Shown: piece after piece, positions 16,758-25,666 of the stretch
Layout: every line of letters begins with the position of its first letter
How positions within the stretch are numbered: position 1 is the stretch's first letter
Origin: Clostridiales bacterium
GTDB taxonomy: Bacteria; Bacillota; Clostridia; Christensenellales; UBA3700
Length of the DNA stretch: 60,328 nt
Assembly (NCBI GenBank): GCA_014799575.1
Contig: JAAVHS010000010.1
Coordinates: 8,223 to 68,550 of the forward strand
Direction: 5' to 3'
The notes under the pieces: generated by a model
Database searches by the model: none
What the model was told of the DNA's origin: nothing
Seen by the model: only the letters and a program-made list of their open reading frames with translations
Translations under genes and position numbers: made by a program

Positions 16758-16964
16758 CTAATTGTTTCCATTAAACATTTCATTTATAGTCACGTCCAAA
16801 AAACTTGAAATTTTCAAAGCCACGTTTAGTCTGCAATCCTCGTTATTTATCAGTTTTTTATATGTATTCGGACTGATATGACATAATTTGCAGAATTTTG
16901 TAATTGACAAATTGTTTTTCTTAATGTAATCGTCTACCAGTTTTTTGTTAAAGTTGAATTTCAT
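16758..16964 (-). CDS. Small XRE-type HTH protein, 68 aa
   Basis: Helix-turn-helix pattern ITKFCKLCHISPNTYKKLIN followed by LKISSFLDVTINEMF. Preceded by GAGGT eight bases before the ATG. Lies in an AT-rich island (16.75-17.25 kb) opposite an XRE pseudogene, so this stretch may be a remnant of mobile DNA. The region between tRNA-Ser's terminator and this gene (16650-16757) holds nothing I can name. Confidence 0.7.
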   Translation of the reverse strand: MKFNFNKKLVDDYIKKNNLSITKFCKLCHISPNTYKKLINNEDCRLNVALKISSFLDVTINEMFNGNN

Positions 16965-17091
16965 AAATATTACCTCTTAGTGTTTATTGTCTATATTATA
17001 TGGTAAATATTTTTGTTTGTGTTGCAATATGGCTATGAGCCATATGAAAATTTTAATTAGATATTTTTCGCGATTTCATTTATTTCAAAAA

Positions 17092-17249
17092 ATGAAAGAA
17101 TTAGACATATCGTATAAAAAATTGGCATGTCACAAAGTGTGATAAATAATTATTGCACAGGAAAGAGAGAGCCTACTTTGGACGTATTGCTTTTGATTTG
17201 CAAGGCGTTAGATGTTAGCGCAGATTATTTACTCGGCGTGGAAGATTAA
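17092..17249 (+). pseudogene. XRE regulator pseudogene (frameshift)
   Basis: Two frames together restore a Cro/C1 protein: from ATG 17092 MKELDISYKKLA, then after a shift near 17127 the peptide MSQSVINNYCTGKREPTLDV and its continuation LLLICKALDVSADYLLGVED, ending TAA 17247-17249. The segment between helix 1 and helix 2 has lost bases, so no intact HTH is made. Sequence upstream to about 17044 still reads like a degraded N-terminus. It was probably a paralogue of the regulators at 4500 or 30495. Confidence 0.65.
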
Positions 17250-17295
17250 GGATGCGCTTTTTGAAAATCCCTTTCGCTTAAAAGTCGATATATTG

Positions 17296-18066
17296 CTAAA
17301 TGGCGTTTTCCAATATTTTCATTATAATATCGGGTTGTCGGGTAGTGATATTATCCGGCGCCAAATTAAGAATTTTGTATATATCCTTTTCTTTGTTGAC
17401 CGTCCATATAGAGACCAAAAGCCCATTTTCATGGAAAATATCGACGAGTTCCTTTGTCGCGCTGTCTTTATTGAAATTGATACCGATAGCGCCATTGTCT
17501 TTGACAAGTTGGACAAGAGAAAACAAATATTCTTTAGATTGCTTTTTTGTAGGGAGAACTTCGACGTTGAGATAGTGGGGGATATTAGGGCAAGCTTCAT
17601 GAACCGCGCTTACGAAATCTACCGTAACTCCGGTGAAGAATATGCGATCAGTTATACCGTACTTATCGGCAAGGACAACAACTTCTTGGAGATTGCTTGT
17701 GGATTTTACGTCGATATTTACTTTTAAATTTTCATATTTGCTTATTCTTTCAAAGGCTTCGTCTAGAGTAATTTCACCGCCTATGGGGGTAGAGTGAGAC
17801 AGTACGGGTACGTTGTCGTCATTGAAGTTCAAATCGATTTCTACGATTGGCGCATTGTACTTTACGCCCGCGTCAATAGATTCAAGAGAATCATCCGGGG
17901 TATTTACGCAACCTGCGTGCGCGGTATAGGTAAATCCGTCCGGAAGGTTGAGCGGAGTATTTTTCAATTTGTTGAATTCAACTTGTGATTTTATTAAAAA
18001 GCTTGCGCCTATTATCGCGCCGACCGCAACAATGCAAATCAATGCAATGATTATTTTTGATTTCAT
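17296..18066 (-). CDS. Membrane-anchored GDPD-family protein, 256 aa
   Basis: An N-terminal membrane anchor (residues 5-25) is followed by a TIM-barrel of the glycerophosphodiester phosphodiesterase family: H50-A-G...P-D-D-S-L, PIVEIDLNF (E76, D78) and VPVLSHS (H91). Known members have HRG and HD at these places; here the Arg is Ala and the second Asp is Ser, so activity may be changed. A GTG 15 bp upstream could also start translation; I prefer ATG 18066 with GGGAAAA upstream. Confidence 0.75.
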   Translation of the reverse strand: MKSKIIIALICIVAVGAIIGASFLIKSQVEFNKLKNTPLNLPDGFTYTAHAGCVNTPDDSLESIDAGVKYNAPIVEIDLNFNDDNVPVLSHSTPIGGEITLDEAFERISKYENLKVNIDVKSTSNLQEVVVLADKYGITDRIFFTGVTVDFVSAVHEACPNIPHYLNVEVLPTKKQSKEYLFSLVQLVKDNGAIGINFNKDSATKELVDIFHENGLLVSIWTVNKEKDIYKILNLAPDNITTRQPDIIMKILENAI

Positions 18067-18096
18067 ACTATTTTCCCACACATATAATATATTTCA

Positions 18097-18125
18097 AATA
18101 TAGCATATTAAAGAAATATTGTCAA
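18097..18125 (-). promoter_or_regulatory. Promoter of the GDPD gene
   Basis: Minus strand: TTGACA (18125-18120), 17-bp spacer, TATATT (18102-18097); +1 near 18090, leader 24 nt. Confidence 0.65.
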
Positions 18126-18196
18126 TGTCATCATGTGTGGGCAATGTGTATTTTAGATACAAGCGCCTATCTCAGCCAAGAAGTCACTTTTAATTT

Positions 18197-18661
18197 TTAA
18201 TTTAATATCCATAATGCTAAATTCAGCGTTGTTGCGATGCAGAGCCAAATAGGGTAGATACTCAAAATATAGGCAAATACTTTTTTGTATTTGAAGATAT
18301 CGACGATTAAGGCGAAGCCTGCTATTAAGTTGAGCAAAATCATTATATTGCCTATCAACAGAAGGTTCAAGGTGAAGAAAGTCAAGCACCACAGCACGTT
18401 CAAGACTGCATTGATAAGCATTAGAATAATGGTGGGCTTGGGTATATCTCCGTGTTTGAACCAAAGGAAATTTATCACGGCAAAAGCGATATAAATAATT
18501 GTCCATACGATTGGAATAACGATATTGGGTATCCATTCAGTCGGTTTTGTCAATTCATTATACCAATCCATACCGATGTATACAAAAATGCCGCCCAAGA
18601 CTGCAACGAGCAAAATTACTGCAAATGAAATTATTATTTTTTTAGTTTGAGATTTTTCCAT
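18197..18661 (-). CDS. tspO: TspO/MBR family membrane protein, 154 aa
   Basis: Five membrane helices with the TspO hallmarks W-Y-x-x-L-T-K-P (residues ~32-39, DWYNELTKPTEWIPNIVIP), VWTIIYIAFAV and the WCLTFF segment of helix 3. TspO proteins bind porphyrins and cholesterol-like ligands and are linked to stress response. Start ATG 18661 gives the usual length. The upstream region has TATATT so close to the ATG that the leader would be about 2 nt, but its -35 is poor. Confidence 0.85.
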   Translation of the reverse strand: MEKSQTKKIIISFAVILLVAVLGGIFVYIGMDWYNELTKPTEWIPNIVIPIVWTIIYIAFAVINFLWFKHGDIPKPTIILMLINAVLNVLWCLTFFTLNLLLIGNIMILLNLIAGFALIVDIFKYKKVFAYILSIYPIWLCIATTLNLALWILN

Positions 18662-18820
18662 ACAATATAAATATATCAATTTTTGCAAAAAATATTCACA
18701 TTGTGACGCAGATGACGAGTTTATGAAATTATATCTTGATTTTTGTCAAGAAAATTGGTAGAATAATATTATATTACTACAAAAAGAAGAAAATAAATCG
18801 TACAATGGAGAAGAAACCGT

Positions 18821-19717
18821 ATGAAAACCAACGTGAAGAAATTATTGGCTGAATATTGCGTAACGGCGCTGTTTGCGGTAATTATAGCATTCAATTACAT
18901 TTTGTTTATCGTGCCTAATGCTTTTGCGCCGGCAGGATTGACCGGTATTGCAACTATGGTGCAGTATAAACTTGGATTCAGTATCGGTTGGATGACGCTT
19001 ATTATCAATATTCCTTTGTGTGTGTTTGCATTTTTTACCGTTAATAAAGAACTTGCTTGCAAGACGCTTGTATTTTGCGTCGTGTATTCAGTCGTATATC
19101 TTTTGTTGCAACGATTGAACTTGAAACGCTTTGAATACGACGCAGGCGGAGTGGATACGATTTATCCTTGTTTGATTGCGGGAATTATCAACGGCGTATC
19201 GTACGGCGTATTTTTCCGTATCAATTCAAGCAGCGGCGGTACGGATATTATAGCGAAATTCGTCAGCAAGAAGAAACCTCAACTCAATTTCTTCTGGGTT
19301 ACGTTGGGCATCAATCTCGCGGTGGCGCTAGCGTCGTTTTTCGTATACGCAGAGCGCGGGGAAAACGACGAGTTTATGTACAACTACCGTCCTGTTGTAT
19401 TGTGTATGCTATATTGCTTTACCACGTCGCTTATAGGCAATTTAATGCTCAAAGGCTCAAAGACTGCGTATAAGTTCGTCGTGATAACGCCTCACGCGCA
19501 AGAGATTGAAAAGGAAATAATGCAAAAACTTCGTCGTTCGGCAACTCGTCTTAAAGGCGAAGGCGCGTATAGCAACACGGAAAGAGAAGTATTGTTGTGC
19601 GTTGTGGGTAAACATCAGGTGCTTGATTTCCAAAACATTTTGAAAGACTATCCCGACACGTTCTCGTTTATGGAAACGGTCAACCAAACTATAGGCAACT
19701 TCCAAAATAAAAAATAA
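18821..19717 (+). CDS. YitT/DUF161 family membrane protein with DUF2179 tail, 298 aa
   Basis: Five to six membrane helices (FVPNAFAPAGLTGIA-like start, here IVPNAFAPAGLTGIATMVQY, and RINSSSGGTDIIAKF) typical of YitT proteins, then a cytoplasmic DUF2179-type domain from ~residue 210 (KFVVITPHAQEIEKEIMQKL; TEREVLLCVV). Function of the family is not established. GGAGAAG precedes the ATG. Intergenic space of 207 bp to the next gene contains the promoter region of the M60 lipoprotein. Confidence 0.85.
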   Translation: MKTNVKKLLAEYCVTALFAVIIAFNYILFIVPNAFAPAGLTGIATMVQYKLGFSIGWMTLIINIPLCVFAFFTVNKELACKTLVFCVVYSVVYLLLQRLNLKRFEYDAGGVDTIYPCLIAGIINGVSYGVFFRINSSSGGTDIIAKFVSKKKPQLNFFWVTLGINLAVALASFFVYAERGENDEFMYNYRPVVLCMLYCFTTSLIGNLMLKGSKTAYKFVVITPHAQEIEKEIMQKLRRSATRLKGEGAYSNTEREVLLCVVGKHQVLDFQNILKDYPDTFSFMETVNQTIGNFQNKK

Positions 19718-19924
19718 CGGCATCCTTCCCGTTTGAATATTGGATTTGCTCAATAAAAATTAAGCGTTCCTAAAATATTAAATTTCCAATTTTTTACAAA
19801 TTTTCTTTTAATAACGCGCGTAGTATTTAATTGCTTTTTTATTGCAAGAGTGATATAATGTTAAACTGTAAAAATATTTTATGACTATGGTAGAATAGTC
19901 GGTGGGTACAGAAGGAGAATTGAT

Positions 19925-22900
19925 ATGGCAAAGAAGACTACGGTTGTTGCGTTGATTATTATTTTGGCGCTCTCGCTTGTGTTTGGATTGGTGGCTTGCA
20001 AAAAGCCCGAACCGATTGATCCGGGTGATAATACAGAGCCGGGTGAACCAAATGATTCGAGCTCTGTTGACATAACGGATTTCTTCACGGCGGAAGAGTT
20101 GGCGACTTTCAACTATGACGTCACAAAATATACTTCTTCTACGCAAGTGGGATTTAGCAGCAAGACCCTAGGCACTGTAGAAAGATATCGACCTGTTTCC
20201 GAAATCGGAAATGAGAGCGAAGTATTTGGAAACGTTAACGGATATCCCAGATACGGTAGCACGCTCGGAGCGGTAACGGGTAGCGACCCCGAGGGTACGA
20301 AAATGGCTGCAAGATCTAGGCTTGTAAACGAAGCGAGCTATCTCACTGCGACGGGCACGGCGACTGCGGGCGGCGGAAAATATACTTGGATTGATGAAAA
20401 CGGTTACCTTTACAGAGGAACGACCAAATCGCCCACACCTGCGCTTTACGAGGGCAACAACTCAAAGACGGGTACGCATAGACAGCTTTATAAGCATACC
20501 GTTGCCACTACCATGTACGGCGGCGACGTTTCCGATAGCGAACAGGGACTTATCAAGCAGATTAAGTACCGTCCGCGTTCCAGCAATTACGGATATTACA
20601 TAACGGGCTTGTACGCTCCCGCAGGCGAGGTCATCAAGGTTGAAATAAGCGCCGCAAATATGAAAGCGACGGGCGGACTTACGTTCCACATAGGTCAGTG
20701 TCTTTACAACGGCAAAAACAACAACATTTGGCCGGAGAAAGGCGCTATGAACCGTTTCCCAATGATAATGAATACGTTGCAATTTACGACGAACACCACG
20801 AAGTACAATCCGGAAACCGATACCTACGTAGGCTATATAGGTTCGTTTGTCGGCGGTCCGATATATATTCGCAACGAATCCGTGACTTTTGACGTAACGA
20901 TTTCGGGCGGCGTGGCGTATAGACACTTCATTTTGGGTTATACTTCGCAAAAAGAATTTGAAGAGACGAGCAAGTCGACCGCTCCTTACTTTGATTTGGA
21001 CGTATGGGATTGCGGCGTATTGCATTCCGGACCGCTTAGACAAGCGAGGAACTATTCTTACGAAGATATTTACAAGGCTGCGGTATTGTGGGATAAGGTC
21101 GCTTCCGTAACCACTACCAACGGCAGTAAGCAAGGTATAGTATTTCTATACGACCCATTCGTTGCGGCAGGCGCGGCAGTTGCGTTCCCCGGACAAGGCT
21201 CTGTAAACTGTCCGGAAGGTTGGATGAGAGACGCTCTCAACTATAACGGAATAGTGACTTCGGGCAGTTGGGGTAACTTCCACGAATATCATCACAACTT
21301 CCAAAATTACGGTCTTGGCAGCGGCGCGGACGGAGAAGTAACGAACAACGGACTTAACCTTGTATCTTACAGTCTGTTCACAAAGATTTCCGCAAATAGA
21401 GGAGTAAACTCTTACGGCGCGCAAGGTCTTAGCGGTTGGAACCGCTATACAAGCTCGACTTGGGCTTTGAATCAAGTAAATACAGGCTCGATAGGAAGTA
21501 CCAACGGTCTTGCCATTTATGCGACTTTGTTGCACAATTTCGGACAAGAACAGTACATAAAGGCGCGCGGAACGTCAGGAAAGAATAATTACTTAAATAG
21601 ATGGGCAAACAACACTCATCAAGACATGACGTATTACGCATCTAAGATAGAATCTTACGGCGGTGGAACTTATACTCCTTCGCAGGCGATTCAGAACGCC
21701 AACTATCCGCTCTTCGTACCGGTAGCGTCCGTTTATCAGACGGGTAGAAGTTATATGTACGACGACGTAAAGCGCGACATCAAGACCATGCAACCGTACG
21801 TCATCCCATTCGGATACAATTTCACAGTCGACTTGCGTCCGTATAACGTGCAAAACAATCAGTACGTGAACGGCAGCGTGATTATCGGCGCCGGCTTTAA
21901 GTATACGATTAAGTCAGTGTCGCAACCAGAGAACGGTCGTCTTGTGGAGACGGAAACCCCTGGAGTATATACCTATATTCCAGATGCTAGCGTCATCAGC
22001 CTACTTTCGGGACAAATTAGGGTTACGATTGAGATTACGACTACGGACGGAGCAAAGGAGTGGAACGGACACAGACTTGACGACGTGGATTTGATACTCG
22101 AATTCCAGCAGACGCACGAGAGCAAGAAAACGACGTTGGAGAGGACTGTCTACAACTTTGATTCAGACAAGATGTATACCGACGCCGTTGAGGCCTTCGA
22201 GAGCGGTTTCGCAGGCTATTCGTCAGTAAGTACAAGAGACCATTCCAATCCGACGCAGAATGCTAATACGGATATTTGGTTTGCTACAAGCAACAACAAT
22301 CCCAATTTCGTATTGACGGACAATCACGTTGACGTTGTGGACGGTAAACTATACTTTTCCGATGACGGTAAATATAGAATATATCTGCGCGGAAGAAGCA
22401 ACTGCGCATTGTATTTCTCGTTTACAGGTTTTGACAACACGTATCAACTCGGTGCTAGGATTACCAAAGATACGCCGTTTGTAGACAAGAGTAAGACCTA
22501 TCAATTCCGTTCCGATAAGAGCACGTACTTTGACATACAGTTCTCGCAAGGCGAAGTAACACTCACCGTGTACGCGAACGTTGACGACGAAAACGGAAAG
22601 ACATACAAGCATACGATTGACATTAAAGAAGGCAAACAGTCTATCGAGAACTGGCTCTATATTAAGGAAGTGTTGGTTGTTCAAAAGAGCAGTAGTAGTT
22701 TTGTCGGCGTGGGTATGAGACCGTGGACAGAAGCGGCGTTCACAATGACTGAAAAGTATTATAAAAGTGATGATAATGAAATCACCACCGACAACGAAAA
22801 CTTTGAGGATGAACTTGCCTATACGAAGACAATTTACGTCAACCAATCGGGTAGCGAAGTCGCATATTCGAAAAGGGATAAGGGTAGTTCGACAACTTTG

Positions 22901-23998
22901 TATTACAAAAAGAACGGCAACGATTGGGACCCGTCAACTTTGGAAGAGGTCACGGAAATCACAAGAAACCGTATGATTGAACCTGCCGCTGTAACAAGTA
23001 GTTCTCAACCGACGTATTCCAACGCGTACAGACGCTCATACGAGTTGCCTGACAACAAAGGATTTACCAGCGAATACTTCTACAAGAAGACGTACAACTA
23101 CAATTTCAGTTATTCGGATAGAGTAAACTATAAGGCAAAGAGTATAGTAAAGATAAGCAATAACGGAGAGAACGCATATCCTGCAGCAAATCTTATCGAC
23201 GGAAATACGGGTTCGAGTTTCCATACCGCGAATACGGGAACTACTCCTATATCCGCAAGCAATCCGTTTGAACTTGAAGTGGATATGGGCGAAGTCATAA
23301 AGGCAAATCACGTGACGTTCTATTATTACAATAAGGGTTCGAATAGTAAAAACAACGTCGGTATGGTCAAGACGTTTACGTTGCAAGGCAGTCTTTCGGG
23401 AGAAGACAACAGTTGGTTCGACATCGTCTCAAAGACCGATTACGTAAACGACAAATCGCCGTCCAATGTCACGTTCGACTTTGAGACGAAAGAGTTCCGT
23501 TATTATAGACTATACGTTACCGCTACGGATAACGGACGTCATTTTGCAATGAATGAAATTGCGTTCTACAACTATAATCCCGAAAAAGACCTCTCGCTGA
23601 AAGGTAACGGAGCAAATAATCTATCTCTTGACAATAAGGACATATTTAGGTTCAGTGAAAACAATTGGTTGGGTATGTCCGTGGAGTCGGTATTCGGTCA
23701 CGTTTACGTAGGAAAAGCGTCATCTACGTTGAAGTTCGAGTTCGAGGGAACGAGAATAGGATTTATCACCTCTCAAGCGGCTATGTTTGACAACAACTTT
23801 GAAGTATTCGTTGACGGCAAGAAAGTCAATTCGGTTGACTTGTGGCCTGTGAACGGAGCGTTTGGAATAACTTACCTTTCTCAAAGACTTCCTGCCGCAA
23901 GAGATGAGAACGGAGAAATTTGCAATAGGCACGTAGTTATGGTGAGATGTTTGGGTCTTGTCGGACTTGACTCGGTAGTCTACTATACCGAAGCTTGA
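19925..23998 (+). CDS. M60-family (mucinase-like) metallopeptidase lipoprotein, 1357 aa
   Basis: N-terminal lipoprotein signal with lipobox LVAC (Cys25) and an acidic Pro/Glu linker. The zinc site is H453-E-Y-H-H457 in GNFHEYHHNFQNYG, the HExxH of M60/enhancin peptidases, followed by a conserved N-N-G-L-N-L-V-S segment. Downstream, a PA14-like beta domain (~740-930, DDGKYRIYLRGRSNCALYF), an F5/8 type C (discoidin) domain (~1075-1220, ending YRLYVTATDNGRHFAMNEIA) and a last carbohydrate-binding-like module (~1245-1357). M60-like enzymes cleave O-glycosylated mucins. Anchored outside the cell. AAGGAG before ATG. Large and secreted; a strong sign of life on host mucus. Confidence 0.88.
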   Translation: MAKKTTVVALIIILALSLVFGLVACKKPEPIDPGDNTEPGEPNDSSSVDITDFFTAEELATFNYDVTKYTSSTQVGFSSKTLGTVERYRPVSEIGNESEVFGNVNGYPRYGSTLGAVTGSDPEGTKMAARSRLVNEASYLTATGTATAGGGKYTWIDENGYLYRGTTKSPTPALYEGNNSKTGTHRQLYKHTVATTMYGGDVSDSEQGLIKQIKYRPRSSNYGYYITGLYAPAGEVIKVEISAANMKATGGLTFHIGQCLYNGKNNNIWPEKGAMNRFPMIMNTLQFTTNTTKYNPETDTYVGYIGSFVGGPIYIRNESVTFDVTISGGVAYRHFILGYTSQKEFEETSKSTAPYFDLDVWDCGVLHSGPLRQARNYSYEDIYKAAVLWDKVASVTTTNGSKQGIVFLYDPFVAAGAAVAFPGQGSVNCPEGWMRDALNYNGIVTSGSWGNFHEYHHNFQNYGLGSGADGEVTNNGLNLVSYSLFTKISANRGVNSYGAQGLSGWNRYTSSTWALNQVNTGSIGSTNGLAIYATLLHNFGQEQYIKARGTSGKNNYLNRWANNTHQDMTYYASKIESYGGGTYTPSQAIQNANYPLFVPVASVYQTGRSYMYDDVKRDIKTMQPYVIPFGYNFTVDLRPYNVQNNQYVNGSVIIGAGFKYTIKSVSQPENGRLVETETPGVYTYIPDASVISLLSGQIRVTIEITTTDGAKEWNGHRLDDVDLILEFQQTHESKKTTLERTVYNFDSDKMYTDAVEAFESGFAGYSSVSTRDHSNPTQNANTDIWFATSNNNPNFVLTDNHVDVVDGKLYFSDDGKYRIYLRGRSNCALYFSFTGFDNTYQLGARITKDTPFVDKSKTYQFRSDKSTYFDIQFSQGEVTLTVYANVDDENGKTYKHTIDIKEGKQSIENWLYIKEVLVVQKSSSSFVGVGMRPWTEAAFTMTEKYYKSDDNEITTDNENFEDELAYTKTIYVNQSGSEVAYSKRDKGSSTTLYYKKNGNDWDPSTLEEVTEITRNRMIEPAAVTSSSQPTYSNAYRRSYELPDNKGFTSEYFYKKTYNYNFSYSDRVNYKAKSIVKISNNGENAYPAANLIDGNTGSSFHTANTGTTPISASNPFELEVDMGEVIKANHVTFYYYNKGSNSKNNVGMVKTFTLQGSLSGEDNSWFDIVSKTDYVNDKSPSNVTFDFETKEFRYYRLYVTATDNGRHFAMNEIAFYNYNPEKDLSLKGNGANNLSLDNKDIFRFSENNWLGMSVESVFGHVYVGKASSTLKFEFEGTRIGFITSQAAMFDNNFEVFVDGKKVNSVDLWPVNGAFGITYLSQRLPAARDENGEICNRHVVMVRCLGLVGLDSVVYYTEA

Positions 23999-24025
23999 TA
24001 TTAAAGCGATAAAATAATTAATGCC

Positions 24026-24247
24026 TTAGCAATTTGATTTATTCAAAAGCACGAGTTTTGCAAAAGATTCAAAGGAATATCCGTCTTTGCTTGGATATCC
24101 GTCAGCGGCGTTGAAAAAGCATGACGGTATTTCTTTTTTCTTAATATTCTTGGCTATGCAGAGAGAACAGCCCTTATCGTGATTCGTCGGATGCAAGGGA
24201 CATGCGCGGTCTTTACAAGTGCAAAATTCGCTTAAATTCTTTTCCAT
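24026..24247 (-). CDS. DUF6485-type cysteine-rich small protein, 73 aa
   Basis: Contains FCTCKDRACPLHPTNHDKGC and CSLCIAKNIKKKEIPSCFF, seven to eight Cys plus His that could bind a metal cluster. I know this pattern as a small conserved protein of anaerobic Firmicutes (DUF6485); function unknown. GAGGT precedes the ATG. Convergent with the M60 gene, 27 bp away. Confidence 0.75.
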   Translation of the reverse strand: MEKNLSEFCTCKDRACPLHPTNHDKGCSLCIAKNIKKKEIPSCFFNAADGYPSKDGYSFESFAKLVLLNKSNC

Positions 24248-24337
24248 TCGTACCTCGTGACAGTGGGTGTTTTAATCATAAATATTATATCTTGGTAATT
24301 ATGCGTTGTCAACACGCGGAGAGGTAGATATTTACAC

Positions 24338-24366
24338 TTGATTTCTTTATCCATTTAATGTAAAAT
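24338..24366 (+). promoter_or_regulatory. Leaderless promoter of tilS
   Basis: TTGATT at 24338-24343, 17-bp spacer, TAAAAT at 24361-24366, ATAAGT, ATG 24373 at predicted +1. Confidence 0.75.
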
Positions 24367-24372
24367 ATAAGT

Positions 24373-25665
24373 ATGTTGGAAGGATTTGCATACGCGTATA
24401 TAGAAAAGTTTGAAAAACTTGCTTTGGCGGTGAGCGGAGGCAAGGACTCTATGGCTATGCTGAACGCTTTCTTGAAGAGCGTCGACAAAGACAAATTCTT
24501 CGTAGTGACGGTACATCACAATTTGCGCGGCGACGAGGGCAAAAGAGACAGGGACTTCGTGGTCGAATTTTGTCAAAAAAACAACCTAGAATGCCTTGTC
24601 TATGAAGAGGATATACCGACCTTTTGCGCGGACAATAAGTATACCGTCGAGCAAGGCGCAAGGATAAGGCGCAGGCAGATTTTCAAAGATTTGGTGGATT
24701 CTCGCAAGGCGCAAAGAGTGGTTACCGCGCACCATCTATCCGACAACGTTGAAAGCATACTTATGCACATATTCAGAGGAAGCGGACTTAAAGGTCTGTG
24801 CGGAATGAGCCTTGACGACGGCGCGCTTTTAAGACCGATGCTCGATTGCACTCGCGAGAGTATTGACGAATATATTGAAAAATGCGAAATACCGTACGTC
24901 GAGGACAGCACCAACGCAAGCGTGGACTATACGCGCAACCGACTGAGGAGAGAAATTATACCGCTTATCAAAAGCGTGTACGGCGGACTTGACGTCAACG
25001 TGGCAAGGCTATCGCAAAGGGCGGAAGAAATATGGCAATACATTGACGGCTTTTGCTCGAATTTCCGCGTCCTAGACGGCGAGGTATTGATACCTATTAG
25101 AGTCTTTGACAAAGAAGACGCTATAGTCGCGCAGACGGTTATCAACGCTGTGGACAGCATTACGAGCAGAGTGGATTTGACGAGCAAGCATATTGAAGCT
25201 ATACGCGCGCTCAAAGGCAAGCAAAGCGGAGCAAGCGTGGCTTTGCCTTTTAATTTAAAAGCGCATAGACAAAGCGATTGCGTGGCTTTGGCTTTTGTGG
25301 AAAAGAAAGAGTATAGCGGAATTATCGACGGCTACGGCGACTACGATTTGGGCGATAGGATATTGACGATATCCAAAGAGTACAAAGACGGTTTGGTCTG
25401 CGATTTGGACAAACTCAAAGGAAGCGTAATCCGCAACAGACGGCAGGGCGATAATTTCAAAAGATATAAGGGCGGAAGTAAGAGCCTGGGCGATTATTTT
25501 ACCGACAAAAAAGTTCCCAAGAGATTGCGCGACAACGTTGTCGTAGTGGCAAAAGAAAGCGTAGTGTATTTGCTTCCCGAATACGAGATAAGCGACTATA
25601 TCAAAGTCGACGATTCTACGATCAATAAAGCGTATATCTCAATTAGGCAAAAGGGCGATTTGTGA
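24373..25665 (+). CDS. tilS: tRNA(Ile)-lysidine synthase, 430 aa
   Basis: Adds lysine to C34 of the tRNA-Ile that reads AUA. PP-loop ATPase motif AVSGGKDSMAML (residues 19-30), TVHHNLRGDE, EQGARIRRRQIF and VTAHHLSDNVES are all TilS hallmarks; the C-terminal TilS domain contains GDNFKRYKGGSKSLGDYFTD. First gene of the tilS-cca-rmuC-PHP operon: cca starts 1 nt after the tilS stop. No ribosome binding site; predicted leaderless. Confidence 0.95.
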   Translation: MLEGFAYAYIEKFEKLALAVSGGKDSMAMLNAFLKSVDKDKFFVVTVHHNLRGDEGKRDRDFVVEFCQKNNLECLVYEEDIPTFCADNKYTVEQGARIRRRQIFKDLVDSRKAQRVVTAHHLSDNVESILMHIFRGSGLKGLCGMSLDDGALLRPMLDCTRESIDEYIEKCEIPYVEDSTNASVDYTRNRLRREIIPLIKSVYGGLDVNVARLSQRAEEIWQYIDGFCSNFRVLDGEVLIPIRVFDKEDAIVAQTVINAVDSITSRVDLTSKHIEAIRALKGKQSGASVALPFNLKAHRQSDCVALAFVEKKEYSGIIDGYGDYDLGDRILTISKEYKDGLVCDLDKLKGSVIRNRRQGDNFKRYKGGSKSLGDYFTDKKVPKRLRDNVVVVAKESVVYLLPEYEISDYIKVDDSTINKAYISIRQKGDL

Positions 25666-25666
25666 T

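Noticed and set aside
16684..16760. tRNA remnant (GCGGAGGGACAGTTCGAA ... GAATCCCTC)
   Set aside because: Pieces resemble T-arm and acceptor sequence, but they do not fold in the right order and no anticodon arm is present.
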